NCBI GenBank assembly: GCA_965218045.1
Contig: CBDCJX010000008.1
Location: forward strand, 372,001 to 436,000
Length of the DNA stretch: 64,000 nt
DNA from: CAVRCA01 sp965218045
Lineage (GTDB): Bacteria; Pseudomonadota; Alphaproteobacteria; Acetobacterales; Acetobacteraceae
Direction of reading: 5' to 3'
The notes beneath the pieces were generated by a model. That model had not been told where the DNA came from, made no database searches, and worked only from the letters and a program-made list of their open reading frames with translations. Positions 37,925-47,091 of the stretch are shown one piece after another. Each line of letters starts with the position of its first letter. Position 1 is the stretch's first letter. Position numbers and translations under genes: made by a program.

Positions 37925-38245
37925 TCAGCTCACCAGCAACTGCCACGATCCGTACAGCACGCCGTTGCGCAACGCGACGACCAGGGGCACCGCGATGAAC
38001 TGGATCAGCAGCAGCAGGATGATTGGGCTGATGTCGATGCCACCGAGATTGGGCATGATGTTGCGTATCGGCCGCAGCGCCGGGTCGGTGATCCGGTAGA
38101 GGAAATCGCCGATGCTCCAGACCACCCGGTTGCGGGTGTCCAGCACATTGAACGCGGTCAGCATGCTGAACACCGCGGCACCAATGATGGCCCAGGTGTA
38201 GAGCCGCAGCAGCACCAGAATCAGTTCGAAGAACGCCGAAATCAC
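37925..38245 (-). CDS. YggT family membrane protein
   Basis: 106 residues if started at GTG 38245; TTG 38251 or an upstream ATG at 38293 are possible. Two hydrophobic helices flank the family motif: FFELILVLLRLYTWAIIGA, then WSIGDFLYRITDPALRPIRNIMP, then SPIILLLLIQF. The PALRPIRN stretch before the second helix is diagnostic. YggT proteins are small inner-membrane proteins linked to osmotic or cell-division functions. Here the usual DUF167 gene between yggT and folD is missing. Confidence 0.85.
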   Translation of the reverse strand: MISAFFELILVLLRLYTWAIIGAAVFSMLTAFNVLDTRNRVVWSIGDFLYRITDPALRPIRNIMPNLGGIDISPIILLLLIQFIAVPLVVALRNGVLYGSWQLLVS

Positions 38246-38364
38246 CCGCAAGACCCCCGTCAGGTTCGCGGAAGCTAGCCACCGCCCCGGCACTCCGCAA
38301 CCGCGCCGAAAGCTTGCTTGACACCCCTGGGGCCCGTCAGCATTGTCCGCCGCCGAAGCGGGAT

Positions 38365-38440
38365 GGGGCTGTAGCTCAGTTGGGAGAGCGCCTCGTTCGC
38401 AATGAGGAGGTCAGGGGTTCGATTCCCCTCAGCTCCACCA
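38365..38440 (+). tRNA. tRNA-Ala (anticodon CGC)
   Basis: A 76-base cloverleaf including encoded CCA. The acceptor stem GGGGCTG pairs with CAGCTCC and has the G3:U70 wobble that defines alanine tRNAs. The D arm is GCTCAGTTGGGAGAGC. The anticodon loop TTCGCAA gives CGC, reading GCG. The T arm has GGTTCGATTCC. It is on the plus strand between the yggT-folD pair and the acyl carrier gene, both on the minus strand. Confidence 0.97.
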
Positions 38441-38479
38441 TTCCGTCATGCCAAAGCCGGGATCGCCGAAATTGGCGGC

Positions 38480-38514
38480 GTCGGGCACCCCCGCCTTTTG
38501 CGGCGTTGCCCGAC
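38480..38514. terminator. Bidirectional hairpin between tRNA-Ala and the acyl carrier gene
   Basis: GTCGGGCA pairs with TGCCCGAC, and an inner CGCC-TTTTG-CGGCG stem lies between. It begins 40 bases after the tRNA and ends 14 bases before the convergent stop, so it may stop both transcripts. Confidence 0.55.
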
Positions 38515-38527
38515 CCAGCCTGGCGAG

Positions 38528-38815
38528 CTAGGCCGCCTCGGCTAGCGCCCGCTCGGACACGTCGTGAAAGAAGTAGCGGCTGAGATAGGCGACCACGTCT
38601 GAGATGCCGTCGAATTGCTCAAATGTATCGTGAGGGAATTCCAGGTTGAACCGGTCTTCCAGAGCCATCGCCAGCTCGACGATATCGAGGCTGTCGAGAG
38701 CGAGATCCTGGCTGAAACGGGTCTCGCTGGTAATCACGGCATCGGGTAGGAAGAAGCAGCGGCGAACCGCCTCAATAACCGTCTTGGTGATCGAAAGGTT
38801 AAGGGCTTCAGTCAT
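38528..38815 (-). CDS. Acyl carrier protein (stand-alone)
   Basis: 95 residues from ATG 38815 with GGGAG upstream. The phosphopantetheine serine is S42 in ALDSLDIVEL. The surrounding four-helix pattern and acidity (DLALDSLDIVELAMALEDRF) are those of ACPs. It is longer than fatty-acid AcpP (about 78), with an extra Phe-rich tail (YFFHDVSE), and no fab genes are adjacent. It is therefore more likely a specialised carrier (lipid A, surface lipid or secondary metabolite) than the housekeeping one. Confidence 0.85.
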   Translation of the reverse strand: MTEALNLSITKTVIEAVRRCFFLPDAVITSETRFSQDLALDSLDIVELAMALEDRFNLEFPHDTFEQFDGISDVVAYLSRYFFHDVSERALAEAA

Positions 38816-39262
38816 AATGGCGCTCCCTCACGATGCCGTGATTAAAACACCTCACGGCGTTGTGTGCAAGCATAAGTTGCGGAGCCGCTAACGCTTCGCG
38901 CATCTCGACCGGCGGCCTAAAGATGTGCCTTGCGGCCGCCGAAGCTGGAGATGCCCGGGCACGAGCGGTGCGGACACCGATGTTGCCGGACGGACGCATT
39001 GAGGGGGCGCAACTCGGGTGCGGGCTGCTGATGACGCGGGTGTTTCACGGAACTTGCCCTTTCCGGCAAATGGAGGGACGGCCACTGGTGTTCCAGCCGC
39101 CGGGTCAGGGTCGTCCCCACCGAGGACCAAGATAACGTTGATTGTGCCCTGGCCTTGTGACGAGGATCACCGGCGCCCGCGAGTTTCGCCGCCGCACGGC
39201 AAACCAACCCGGGCTGCGACGTTGAGTGGGTGTAGAATAGGCTGGCAATGGAGAGAACGCGG
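38816..39262. other. Intergenic region without a supported gene
   Basis: About 447 bases between the acyl carrier gene and a small plus-strand gene. Open frames exist on both strands, but none has a recognisable domain, start context or codon pattern. The left end must hold the minus-strand acyl carrier promoter. I see no further structure. Confidence 0.4.
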
Positions 39263-39454
39263 ATGAAACAGTCGCACACAGAGCGGGGCGTGAAGCACAC
39301 CGAGGGCGAACAGAACACGGGCAATCACAAGAAGCCCGATGCGCCCGAGCAGCACGGCGCCGACCGGTTTGGCGGAACCCGCACCGGCGAGGGGAACGTC
39401 GAGCCTGCCGAGAAGCCGGGGAACAGCGCTGACCCCGCGGCGACGCGCGACTAA
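39263..39454 (+). CDS. Small polar, probably disordered protein
   Basis: 63 residues from ATG 39263 with GGAGAGAA upstream. It is entirely hydrophilic (Glu, Lys, His, Gly, Asn, Asp) and has almost no hydrophobic residues, which resembles small stress-induced disordered proteins. Its stop codon overlaps the stop of the convergent dihydroorotase gene. I do not recognise a family. The good ribosome site and biased composition argue for a real gene, but proof is lacking. Confidence 0.4.
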   Translation: MKQSHTERGVKHTEGEQNTGNHKKPDAPEQHGADRFGGTRTGEGNVEPAEKPGNSADPAATRD

Positions 39455-40776
39455 CGGAAGCGGACCAGTCGGCCGGTCGGGGCGCCGAGCACCTCGTCCT
39501 CGCGCATCACCGCCCAGCCGCGCACCAGGGTGGCGACCGGCCAGCCGGTCACCTCCGCCCCGGTGAACGGCGACCAGCCGCAGGGCGAGACGAGCCAGGA
39601 AGGCTCGATCCGGCGCCGATGCTTGAGGTCCACGAGAGTAAAATCGGCGTCGTAGCCGGCGGCGAGCCGGCCCTTGCCGAGCGCGCCGTAGACCCGGGCC
39701 GGGCCGGCGCACATCAGGTCGACCAGCCGGGTCAGGCTCAGCCGGCCAGCGGTGACGTGGTCAAGCATGATCGGCACCAGGGTCTGTACCCCGGTCAACC
39801 CGGCGGCACAGTCTGGCCACGGCAGCTCCTTGGCGGCGCGGCTGTGCGGGGCATGATCCGAGCCGATTGTGTCAACAGTGCCGTCGCGCACCGCTTGCCA
39901 GCTCGCCTGGCGGTGCCGCTCGCCGCGGATCGGCGGGTTCATCACGCCGAAGCCACGTAGCTGATCGTAAGCGGCCGGCGCCACCTGGGTGAGATGGTTG
40001 ACCAGCACCTCCACCGTGGCGATGTCGCGAAAGTCGCGCAGGTAGGCCAGTTCCTCCTGGGTCGAGACGTGCAGGATATGCGCCGGCCGGCTGGTCTTGC
40101 TGGCCAGCGCCATCAACCGCCTGGTACCGAGGAATGCGGTTTCCTCGTCGCGCCACTCCATGTGCGTCGCATAGGGCTGGCCGGTGTGGAACAGCGCCCG
40201 ACGCGCCTGTAGGCGGTATTCGTCCTCGCTGTGATAGGCGATGCGCCGGCGGCCGGATCGCATGACCCGCTCCAGGCTCGCGTCGTCCTCGACCAGCAGG
40301 TTGCCGGTCGAGCTGGCGGCGAACACTTTTATCGCGCACACGCCACGGCCGGTCTCCAAGCCGGCGAGCTCGGCGATGTTGTCCTTGGTCGCGCCGACAT
40401 AGAGGCCGATGTCGCACCAGGCGCTGGCCTCGGCATAGTCCTGCTTCCAGGCCAGCCGCTCGGCATTCACCACCGGTGGCGTGGTGTTGGGCATGTCGAA
40501 CACCACCGCGAGCCCGCCGAGCACGGCGGCCTTGGTGCCGTTGGGGAGGGTCTCGACGGCGGCATCGCCTGGGTCGCGCAGATGGACGTGCGAGTCGATC
40601 AGCCCGGGCAGCACGTGCAGCCCGGCGGCGTCGATCGTTGCCTCGGCGCTGGCCGAGCCCGGCACCCCGAGTGCCGCGATGCGCCCGTCTCGCACGCCGA
40701 TATCGGTCTGCTCCACCCCCCATGGCGTCACCGCCATGCCGTTGCGGATCAGCAGGTCGTAATGCGGCGCGGCCAT
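39451..40776 (-). CDS. pyrC: Dihydroorotase (class I, amidohydrolase family)
   Basis: 441 residues. The metal site begins with H63 and H65 in GLIDSHVHLRDPG. The bridging lysine is in CAIKVFAASS, further ligands are in IAYHSEDE and ILHVSTQEEL, and the catalytic Asp is in GSDHAPH. It catalyses carbamoyl aspartate to dihydroorotate in pyrimidine synthesis. Because urate-pathway genes lie 3 kb away, allantoinase was considered, but the RDPG motif and overall pattern fit bacterial dihydroorotase better. Upstream on the same strand is the asparagine synthase gene. Confidence 0.82.
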   Translation of the reverse strand: MAAPHYDLLIRNGMAVTPWGVEQTDIGVRDGRIAALGVPGSASAEATIDAAGLHVLPGLIDSHVHLRDPGDAAVETLPNGTKAAVLGGLAVVFDMPNTTPPVVNAERLAWKQDYAEASAWCDIGLYVGATKDNIAELAGLETGRGVCAIKVFAASSTGNLLVEDDASLERVMRSGRRRIAYHSEDEYRLQARRALFHTGQPYATHMEWRDEETAFLGTRRLMALASKTSRPAHILHVSTQEELAYLRDFRDIATVEVLVNHLTQVAPAAYDQLRGFGVMNPPIRGERHRQASWQAVRDGTVDTIGSDHAPHSRAAKELPWPDCAAGLTGVQTLVPIMLDHVTAGRLSLTRLVDLMCAGPARVYGALGKGRLAAGYDADFTLVDLKHRRRIEPSWLVSPCGWSPFTGAEVTGWPVATLVRGWAVMREDEVLGAPTGRLVRFR

Positions 40777-40853
40777 CGTGCCTCTCCCCGGGGATGGCGC
40801 GACATCTAGGCCAAGGGGCGGGCGCTCACAACGCTATCCCGTGGCCCGGCTGC

Positions 40854-42623
40854 TCAGCGCGTCGCCAGCGTCTCGAACACGTCTCCCGCCGGCGGCAGGG
40901 CGAGAATGTGCCGCCGGTGCCACAACGCGTAGAACAGTAGGGTCCACGCCGCGAAGCCGCCCGGCCAGCCGGTGTCGCCGCTGCGAAACAGCGCCTGCAC
41001 CTTGGCCGGCGAGGCGATTTCGGCAAGGCCGGGCTGCGCTGCGACGAGCGGGCCGAGCCGGTCGCCCTGGCGCGCAATCCAGGCGCCGATCGGCACCGTG
41101 AAACCCTGCTTGGGCGCCCAGGGACGGGCTTCGGGCAGGTTCCGCTCCAGCCATTTGCGCAGCAGCCACTTGCCGCGTCCCTTGCGGACTTTCAGCGTGT
41201 CCGGCAACGGAAACCCGGCGGCGGCCACGGCCGGGTCGAGAAACGGCGTGCGCCCCTCGACGGCGTGCGCCATCAGGCAGCGATCCAGTTTCAGCAACAG
41301 ATCGTGCGGCAGCCAGTCGGCGATGTCGGTCGACTGCGCCGCCGCCAGGCGCGACCGCCCGCCATCCGCCGCACGTGCCTCCGACGCGGCGTAGCCGTCG
41401 CGCCAGCCGAGCGGCGGGCCGTTCAGCACATCCACCCGGTCGAAGCAGCCGCGCGCGCGCATCACCCGCCCGCCGAGCCACCACGGTCGCATGGCGCTGC
41501 GGTAGCGGCCGTAGCCGCCGAAAATCTCGTCGCCGCCCTCGCCGCACAGCACCACCTTCACATCCTGCCGCGCCCGGCGGGCGAGGAACCAGGTCGGGAT
41601 GATGGCGTAGTCCGCCGCCGGATCGTCCATGCAGGCGACGATCTCGGGCAGGTGCTGCCACACCATCGCCTCGGTGATCTCGATCGTCTCGTGTCGCGCG
41701 CCCGTCGCCCGCGCCACCACGGCGGCCTGGGCGCGCTCGTCGGGCGCACCAGCATCCCAGCCGGCGGTGTAGGCGAGCACCGGCTGGCTGTTCAGCCGTG
41801 CCATCAGCGCCAGCAGGGTCGCGCTGTCGGTGCCGCCCGAGAGGAACATGCCATACGGCACGTCGCTGCGCTGGTGCAGGTCGACGCTCTCCTCGAGCGC
41901 GCGATCGAGGCGCCGCAGCGCCGTCTCCTCGTCGATCTCCTCGGCTTCGGGACCAACCTCGGGCAGCGCGGGCAGCCGGTTGCGGCTGAGGATGTGCCCG
42001 TCGGCGCAGGTCAGCGTCTCGCCCGGCAGCACCCGCTGGATGCCCTCGAAGATCGTCTCCGTGCCGGTGGTGAACTGCAACTGCAGCAGCTCGGCCCGCG
42101 CCTGGGTGCGGACCCGACGCGGCACCAGCCCGGCATCGAGGATCGCGCGCGGCTCGGAGGCGAAGGCCAGCCCGTCGGCCAGCTGGGCGGTGTAGAGCGG
42201 CTTAATGCCGAACGGGTCGCGCGTGAGGGTGATGCCACGCCCGGCGCGATCGTGGATGGCGATCGCGAACATGCCGCGCAGGCTGCTCGCATAGCCGTTG
42301 CCGTCGCGCAGCCACAGGTGCAGCGGCGGCTCGCAGTCGCTGTTGGTGGCGAAGCTGACACCCGGCAGGCCCGCGCGCAGCTCGCGATAATTGTAGATCT
42401 CGCCATTGGCGACCAGCGACGCCTGCCCGGCGAACAGCGGCTGGTCACCGCCCTCGAGGTCGATGATCGCCAGGCGGTTGTGCAACAGGGCGATCCGCCC
42501 GACCACCGTATGCCCCGAGCCATCCGGGCCGCGATGCGCCAGGCTGCCGATCATCGTGGCGAGCGTGGTCGGGTCTGGCGGCGCCGCTCCTTGCGAGAGG
42601 ATCAGCCCGGCAATGCCGCACAT
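40854..42623 (-). CDS. asnB: Asparagine synthase (glutamine-hydrolysing), AsnB type
   Basis: 589 residues. The N-terminal class II glutaminase uses Cys2 (MCGIAGL) and has LAHRGPDGSGH and VANGEIYNYREL. The C-terminal synthetase domain has the pyrophosphatase loop FLSGGTDSATLLALM (near 255-270) and the GEGGDEIFGGYGRY segment. It makes an amide from a carboxylate with ATP and glutamine. The ATG overlaps the stop of an upstream glycosyltransferase gene (ATGA). That coupling suggests amidation of a sugar or surface polysaccharide component rather than free asparagine, as with WbpS/AsnB proteins of polysaccharide loci; this is inference. Confidence 0.9.
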   Translation of the reverse strand: MCGIAGLILSQGAAPPDPTTLATMIGSLAHRGPDGSGHTVVGRIALLHNRLAIIDLEGGDQPLFAGQASLVANGEIYNYRELRAGLPGVSFATNSDCEPPLHLWLRDGNGYASSLRGMFAIAIHDRAGRGITLTRDPFGIKPLYTAQLADGLAFASEPRAILDAGLVPRRVRTQARAELLQLQFTTGTETIFEGIQRVLPGETLTCADGHILSRNRLPALPEVGPEAEEIDEETALRRLDRALEESVDLHQRSDVPYGMFLSGGTDSATLLALMARLNSQPVLAYTAGWDAGAPDERAQAAVVARATGARHETIEITEAMVWQHLPEIVACMDDPAADYAIIPTWFLARRARQDVKVVLCGEGGDEIFGGYGRYRSAMRPWWLGGRVMRARGCFDRVDVLNGPPLGWRDGYAASEARAADGGRSRLAAAQSTDIADWLPHDLLLKLDRCLMAHAVEGRTPFLDPAVAAAGFPLPDTLKVRKGRGKWLLRKWLERNLPEARPWAPKQGFTVPIGAWIARQGDRLGPLVAAQPGLAEIASPAKVQALFRSGDTGWPGGFAAWTLLFYALWHRRHILALPPAGDVFETLATR

Positions 42624-43648
42624 CAGAGCTTCTCCACGCCGGCCAGGAATGCTTGCCACTGCGCCACCACCGGCGCCTCCGCGAACTCGGTCTCGAACCG
42701 CCGCCGTCCGGCCTGGGTCAGCGCGGCGGCTTGGGTCGGGTCCTGGAATACCAGGTCGATCGCATCGGCGAGTGCCGCCGGGTCCTCGATCGGGACCAGT
42801 ACGCCATCCGTGTCGGTCAGCAGCTCGCGCGGCCCTTCCGAGGCGGCAGCGACCACCGGGCGGCCGGCCGACCAAGCCTCGATCACCACGTTGCCGAGCG
42901 GCTCGTGCCGCGACGGGCAGACCAGCACGTCGGCGGCGGCGAGCAGGGCGCCGCCATCCTGCCGCCAGCCGAGCAGGTGCAGCCGGTCGGTGACCTCCTC
43001 GCGCCGCGCCAGGTCCAGCAGCTCGTCGTGCTCCGGCCCTTCACCGGCGATGACCGCGTGCGCGCCCGGCAGGCGCGGCAGGGCGCGGATCAGCACGTCG
43101 AACCCCTTGTTGCGATGCAGCCGGCCGAGCGCGAGCAGCAGCTTGCTCCCCGCCGGCACGCCGATCGCCGCGCGCGCGAGCGGTGCGGCGCCGGCGAGGT
43201 CGGCGACGAAGTTGGGCAGGTGGCGGACCCGCTCCGCCGGCCAGCCCTGGTCGATGATCCACCGGGCGATGCCGCGCGTGTTGCCGACCAGCGTGTCGCA
43301 GCGCTTGTAGTACGACAGGTCGTAGTAGCCGCCGAGCCGGCCGGCCAGCACCCAGTCGCCGCGCGGGGCGAAGCGGGCGGCGCGGTTCATCCAGGCCACC
43401 ACCACACGCGGCGCGAAGCGGCGCAGCACCGCCCGCAGCCGAACCCCGGTCAGCCAGTCGGCCGGGCCGCCAAAGGCGAACTGCCGCGCGCTGAGCCCGG
43501 CGCGCGCCAGCCGCTCCGCCCGAGCGGCATCGCTGCGGATCACCGGCAGCACCGCTTCGCCGGCGCCGTGCAGCGCGGTGGTGAGGCGCTCGAAGAACAG
43601 CTCGGCCCCGCCATTGGGCGCACCGGCCATGACATGCGCCATTCTCAT
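42623..43648 (-). CDS. Glycosyltransferase family 4 protein
   Basis: 341 residues from ATG 43648. The N-terminal Rossmann domain starts MRMAHVMAGAPNGGAELFF, with the glycine-rich acceptor loop. The C-terminal domain has LLALGRLHRNKGFDVLIRAL, HAVIAGEGPEHDEL and the sugar-nucleotide E-x7-E type site in CPSRHEPLGNVVIEAWSAG. It is a retaining GT-B enzyme, cytoplasmic or loosely membrane-bound, that adds a sugar to a surface glycan or lipid-linked precursor. Translationally coupled with the downstream asnB-type gene. Confidence 0.88.
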   Translation of the reverse strand: MRMAHVMAGAPNGGAELFFERLTTALHGAGEAVLPVIRSDAARAERLARAGLSARQFAFGGPADWLTGVRLRAVLRRFAPRVVVAWMNRAARFAPRGDWVLAGRLGGYYDLSYYKRCDTLVGNTRGIARWIIDQGWPAERVRHLPNFVADLAGAAPLARAAIGVPAGSKLLLALGRLHRNKGFDVLIRALPRLPGAHAVIAGEGPEHDELLDLARREEVTDRLHLLGWRQDGGALLAAADVLVCPSRHEPLGNVVIEAWSAGRPVVAAASEGPRELLTDTDGVLVPIEDPAALADAIDLVFQDPTQAAALTQAGRRRFETEFAEAPVVAQWQAFLAGVEKL

Positions 43649-43746
43649 TGCCGGACCGGGGGCCGGACGCGGGTCGGAGCGGAGGTCATCGGGCAAGCCT
43701 TCTACACGTCTTGCCGCGCGATGCGCGAGGTCCCACCTGCAAGCCC

Positions 43747-44568
43747 ATGACGAAGATCGCATTCCTGCCGCATCGGGGCGTGGTGGAGGTCAGCGGCGCG
43801 GATCGGGTGAGCTTCCTGCAGGGCCTGGTCTCGAACGACGTGGCCGAGGCGGAACCAGGGCGCGCTGTCTGGGCGGCGCTGCTCACACCGCAGGGCAAGT
43901 GGCTGACCGATTTTTTCATCGTTGCCGACGGCGAACGGCTGCTGCTCGACTGCGAGCGCGACCAGGCCGCGAGCCTGGCGCAACGCCTGTCGCGCTTCCG
44001 CTTGCGGGCGCGCGCCCAGGTGCGGGACGCCTCCACCGAGTTCGCCGTCCAGGTCGCCTGGGATGGCAACCCGGAGGCCGGCTTGGGCATCGTGGCACCC
44101 GATCCGCGGCTCGCCGAGGCCGGCTGGCGTATCCTGGCGAGCGAGCGCCTGCCCACCAATGCGAGCGAGACGGACTGGGATCGGCACCGGCTTCTCCTCG
44201 GCTTGCCCGACGGGGCGCGTGACCTTGAGGCGGACAAGACCATTCTGCTCGAAGCGGGTTTCGATGAGCTGAACGGCGTCTCCTGGACCAAGGGCTGCTA
44301 CATGGGACAGGAGCTGACCGCGCGCACCAAGTATCGCGGCCTGATCAAGCGCCGGCTGGTCCCGGTACGGGTCGAGGGCGCGCTACCGCCGCCTGGCACG
44401 CCGGTCACCAGCGGCGGGACGGAGGTCGGCACACTTCGCTCCGGCATGGACGATCGGGCGATGGCGGTGCTGCGGCTCGACGCCCTCGCCCGTCCGCTCA
44501 GCGCCGGCGCGGCGCGGCTGAGCCCGGCGCCGCCAAGCTGGATGGTGCTACCCGCCCCGGCACCGTAG
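43747..44568 (+). CDS. ygfZ: YgfZ/GcvT-like folate-binding protein for Fe-S assembly
   Basis: 273 residues. The family signature KGCYMGQELTARTKYRG begins at residue 182 and contains the conserved cysteine C184. The N-terminal half (VSFLQGLVSNDV, LTPQGKWLTDFFI) resembles GcvT. It assists maturation or repair of certain [4Fe-4S] enzymes in a folate-dependent way. It is divergent from the glycosyltransferase gene. Its 3' end overlaps the decayed MocR sequence on the other strand. Confidence 0.92.
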   Translation: MTKIAFLPHRGVVEVSGADRVSFLQGLVSNDVAEAEPGRAVWAALLTPQGKWLTDFFIVADGERLLLDCERDQAASLAQRLSRFRLRARAQVRDASTEFAVQVAWDGNPEAGLGIVAPDPRLAEAGWRILASERLPTNASETDWDRHRLLLGLPDGARDLEADKTILLEAGFDELNGVSWTKGCYMGQELTARTKYRGLIKRRLVPVRVEGALPPPGTPVTSGGTEVGTLRSGMDDRAMAVLRLDALARPLSAGAARLSPAPPSWMVLPAPAP

Positions 44569-45185
44569 CCGGTTCGCGCCCATCATCCGGTTCGACCGGG
44601 CGCCGGCAATAGCTTACGACCGCTTCTCCGAGCCGCTCAGCTGCCTGCTTCAAGGCTGGCAGCTCGTGTCCCAAGAAGCCCAGCACGAAGCCATCCGGTT
44701 CCTCCGTTGCCATCATCTCCATCCGAGTGTCCGACAGAAGCCATCCCTCCACCCCGGCCGCCGCGCGAATCTCGCGCGCCGAGTTAGGTAGCAGTCCGGG
44801 TGGCAGCAGGGCAACGAGGTGCAAACCCCGGTCGGGAACCGCGACGCGGAGCAGCCCGTTCGCATCAGGGCCCGCATCCTGACTGACCGCTTCCCGCCTA
44901 CGCTGCTCAGCGGTGCGATCGGGTCGAGGACGGACTGCGGCAGCACGGCGACGCCGATCCGCAGCCCGGGGAACAGCGTCTTGGAGACGGTGCCGAGATA
45001 GATCACCCGGGCATGTTCATCGATTCCGCCCAACGCCGTCAGTGGCGGGCCGGCGTAGCGGAACTCGCTGTCGTAGTCGTCCTCCACCAGCCACGCATTG
45101 GCGTCGCGCGCCCATTCCAGCAGCGCGATGCGGCGCGTCATGCTCATGGTCACGCCGGTGGGACCTGGTGGGAGGGCGTATAAGC
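44500..45185 (-). pseudogene. MocR/PdxR-type GntR regulator remnant (aminotransferase-like part)
   Basis: Two separated pieces of a PLP-dependent MocR regulator remain. The first (about 45185-44900) reads PTGVTMS ... WLVEDDYDSEFRYAGPPL ... YLGTVSKTLFPGLRIGVAVLP, including the SKT lysine that would hold PLP. About 100 codons are then missing. The second, in another frame (about 44824-44570), is the family's C-terminus (HLVALLPPGLLPN ... EEPDGFVLGFLGHELPALK). The N-terminal GntR DNA-binding domain is absent because the sequence is fused to a recombinase remnant. Not functional. Confidence 0.75.
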
Positions 45186-46145
45186 GATGAGCATCGGTGC
45201 CCGCGCAGCGGTAGTAGCCGTAGTCGGCGGGTTGTCGGCCGCCAATGATCCCGCGCGCCATCTTCCCGTAGAACGCGTAACCACAGCGTCGGCAGACGAT
45301 CAGACCCTGCAGCAACCACCCCGGTCTACGCCGACCTTCTCGCTTGCGCTTGCGATTTTCATCGAGCTGCAGTTGCGCCGCCTCGAATTGCGCCTCGTCG
45401 ACCAGCGCGGGGACCGAGATCGCGGTCCACTCCTCCCGCGGCGTCGAGCTTCGCAAGCCGGATGCCCGCTTTGGCGCCTGCGTACGCCGTCCGATTGGAC
45501 GCAGACGCGGCTTCGCTGGCATAGACCGAGTGCGGCCGAACATGGCCATCCCGCGATACACCGGATTGCGCAGCATCTCGCAAACGGTAGTGGGATCCCA
45601 GCGAGTGCGGCCGGTCTTTGTGGAACACCCCATCTTCTGCAAGCGACGGCAGACCTCGCGCAGATTGATCCGATCGACGCCGACCCAGGTGAAGATCGAG
45701 CGGACGATGCGGGCTTCGTCCTCACACCGCTCAAAACGCGCGATCCCGCCGCCGGCATGTCGACCGATGTAGCGATACCCAATGGGCGCACCGCTTAGCG
45801 CACTCACCGCCCCAGACTTTGCCGCGTGACGACGACCTCTCCGTCCACGCTCGAGGACTTTCGCGCGCTCGTATTCGGCGATTACGCCCTGCACCTGCAG
45901 GAGCAGGTCGTCTTCCGCCGAGTCCCCGATGGCCCGGTTAAGGAACACCACCTCCGTGCCGGCACGACGGAACTCCTCCACGAGCAGCACTTGATAGGCG
46001 TAGCGGCGCGCCAGCCGGTCCGGAGCAAGGACGTAGATCCGGTCAATGCGCCCTCCAGCGACAGCATCGCGCAAACCTTCGAGTGCCGGTCTTACCAGCG
46101 TCGAGCCGCTATGCCCCTCGTCAACGAACGAATGGTCCGGGTCTG
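45186..46145 (-). pseudogene. Large serine recombinase remnant, truncated at both ends
   Basis: About 320 codons of a resolvase-type integrase with recombinase and zinc-ribbon domains. The frame begins inside the catalytic domain (FVDEGHSGSTLVRPALEGL, RIYVLAPDRLARRYAYQVL). The N-terminal YARVS-type segment with the catalytic serine is gone, cut where the IS3 remnant begins. The recombinase domain (AIGYRYIGRH; NPVYRGMAMFGR) and zinc-ribbon (LIVCRRCGYAFYGKM) remain. After GYYRCAGTDAHR it runs in frame into the MocR remnant, so the coiled-coil C-terminus is lost. A single long open frame spans both, but the protein cannot be an active recombinase. Confidence 0.8.
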
Positions 46146-47090
46146 AAGTTGAAGTTGGCCCGGTTTGGTGGAGCCGTTCAGGCTTTCAGACGGAGGCTCC
46201 ACGATGCCCAAGACACGACCGCCCTATTCACCTGATTTTCGCCGCCAGATGGTCGAGTTGGCCCGTGCCGGTCGCGACCCGGCGGACCTTGCCCGCGAGT
46301 TCGAGCCGACGGCGCAGTCGATCTGTTACTGGGTTGTCAGGCGGACCGGCAAGGGGGCCGCCGGGAGGAGAAGGTTAATGGGCTGGCGGCGGCCGAGTGC
46401 GACGAGCTGGCCCGGTTGTGGCGTGAGAACAAGCAGCTGCGGCTGGAGCGCGACATTCTCTCTCGAGCTGCAGCCTGGTTCGCGCGCGAGACCGGCGCGA
46501 TCCCGCCCGGGTCTTCGAATTCATGAGCGCGAACCAGGCCGTCTTTCCAATCGCGGTCATGGCGCGCGTCCTCGGCGTATCGGAGTCTGGCTATCACGCG
46601 TGGCGGCAGCGTCCGGCCACGGCGCACGCCGTGGCTGACCAGGTGCTGCTGAAACGGGTCCGCACGGTCCACGCCAGTTCGCGCGAGACATACGGGCGCA
46701 CCGCGCGTGCATGCCGAGCTGAGGGCAGAAGGGGAGAAGCATGGACGCAAGCGGATTGCTCGGCTGATGCGTACGGCCGGTTTGGTCGGCGCCAGCCGCC
46801 GTCGCACTGGTGTGAGGACGACACGCCGCGAGCGGGATGCACGGCCGGCGCCGGACCTGGTCGATCGGGACTTCACGGCCAAGGCGGCCAACCAGCTTTG
46901 GGTTGCCGACATCACCTTCGTGCCGACAGCGACGGGGTTCCTGTTCCTGGCCGTCGTGCTGGATGCCTGGAGCCGCAAGATCGTCGGCTGGTCGATGGCC
47001 AACCACCTGCGTGCTGAGCTGGTGGTGGATGCGCTGGAGATGGCGATCGGCCGGAGGTTCGCCATGCCGATCCCACTCCGGGCTGATTTC
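46144..47090 (+). mobile_element. IS3-family insertion sequence, frameshifted and truncated
   Basis: The left end starts TGAAGTTGAAGTTGGCC, with the TG typical of IS3 ends. OrfA begins at 46204 (PKTRPPYSPDFRRQMVELARAG), but its second half (ECDELARLWRENKQLRLERD) is in another frame, a lesion near 46355-46373. OrfB starts at 46523 (MSANQAVFPIAVMARVLGVSESG). Its frame is lost after ETYG by what looks like one inserted C near 46697, then resumes at 46707 (RKRIARLMRTAG; NQLWVADITFVPT; the first DDE aspartate). The element stops abruptly near 47060-47090, losing the last catalytic Glu and the right end. Confidence 0.85.
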
Positions 47091-47091
47091 G

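Noticed and set aside
38365..38440. tRNA-Ala as an integration site for an island
   Set aside because: No integrase next to it and no partial tRNA duplicate seen in the window.
39451..40776. Possible allantoinase because of urate genes nearby
   Set aside because: The RDPG metal motif and full-length pattern match bacterial dihydroorotase better, and the gene is not in the urate operon.
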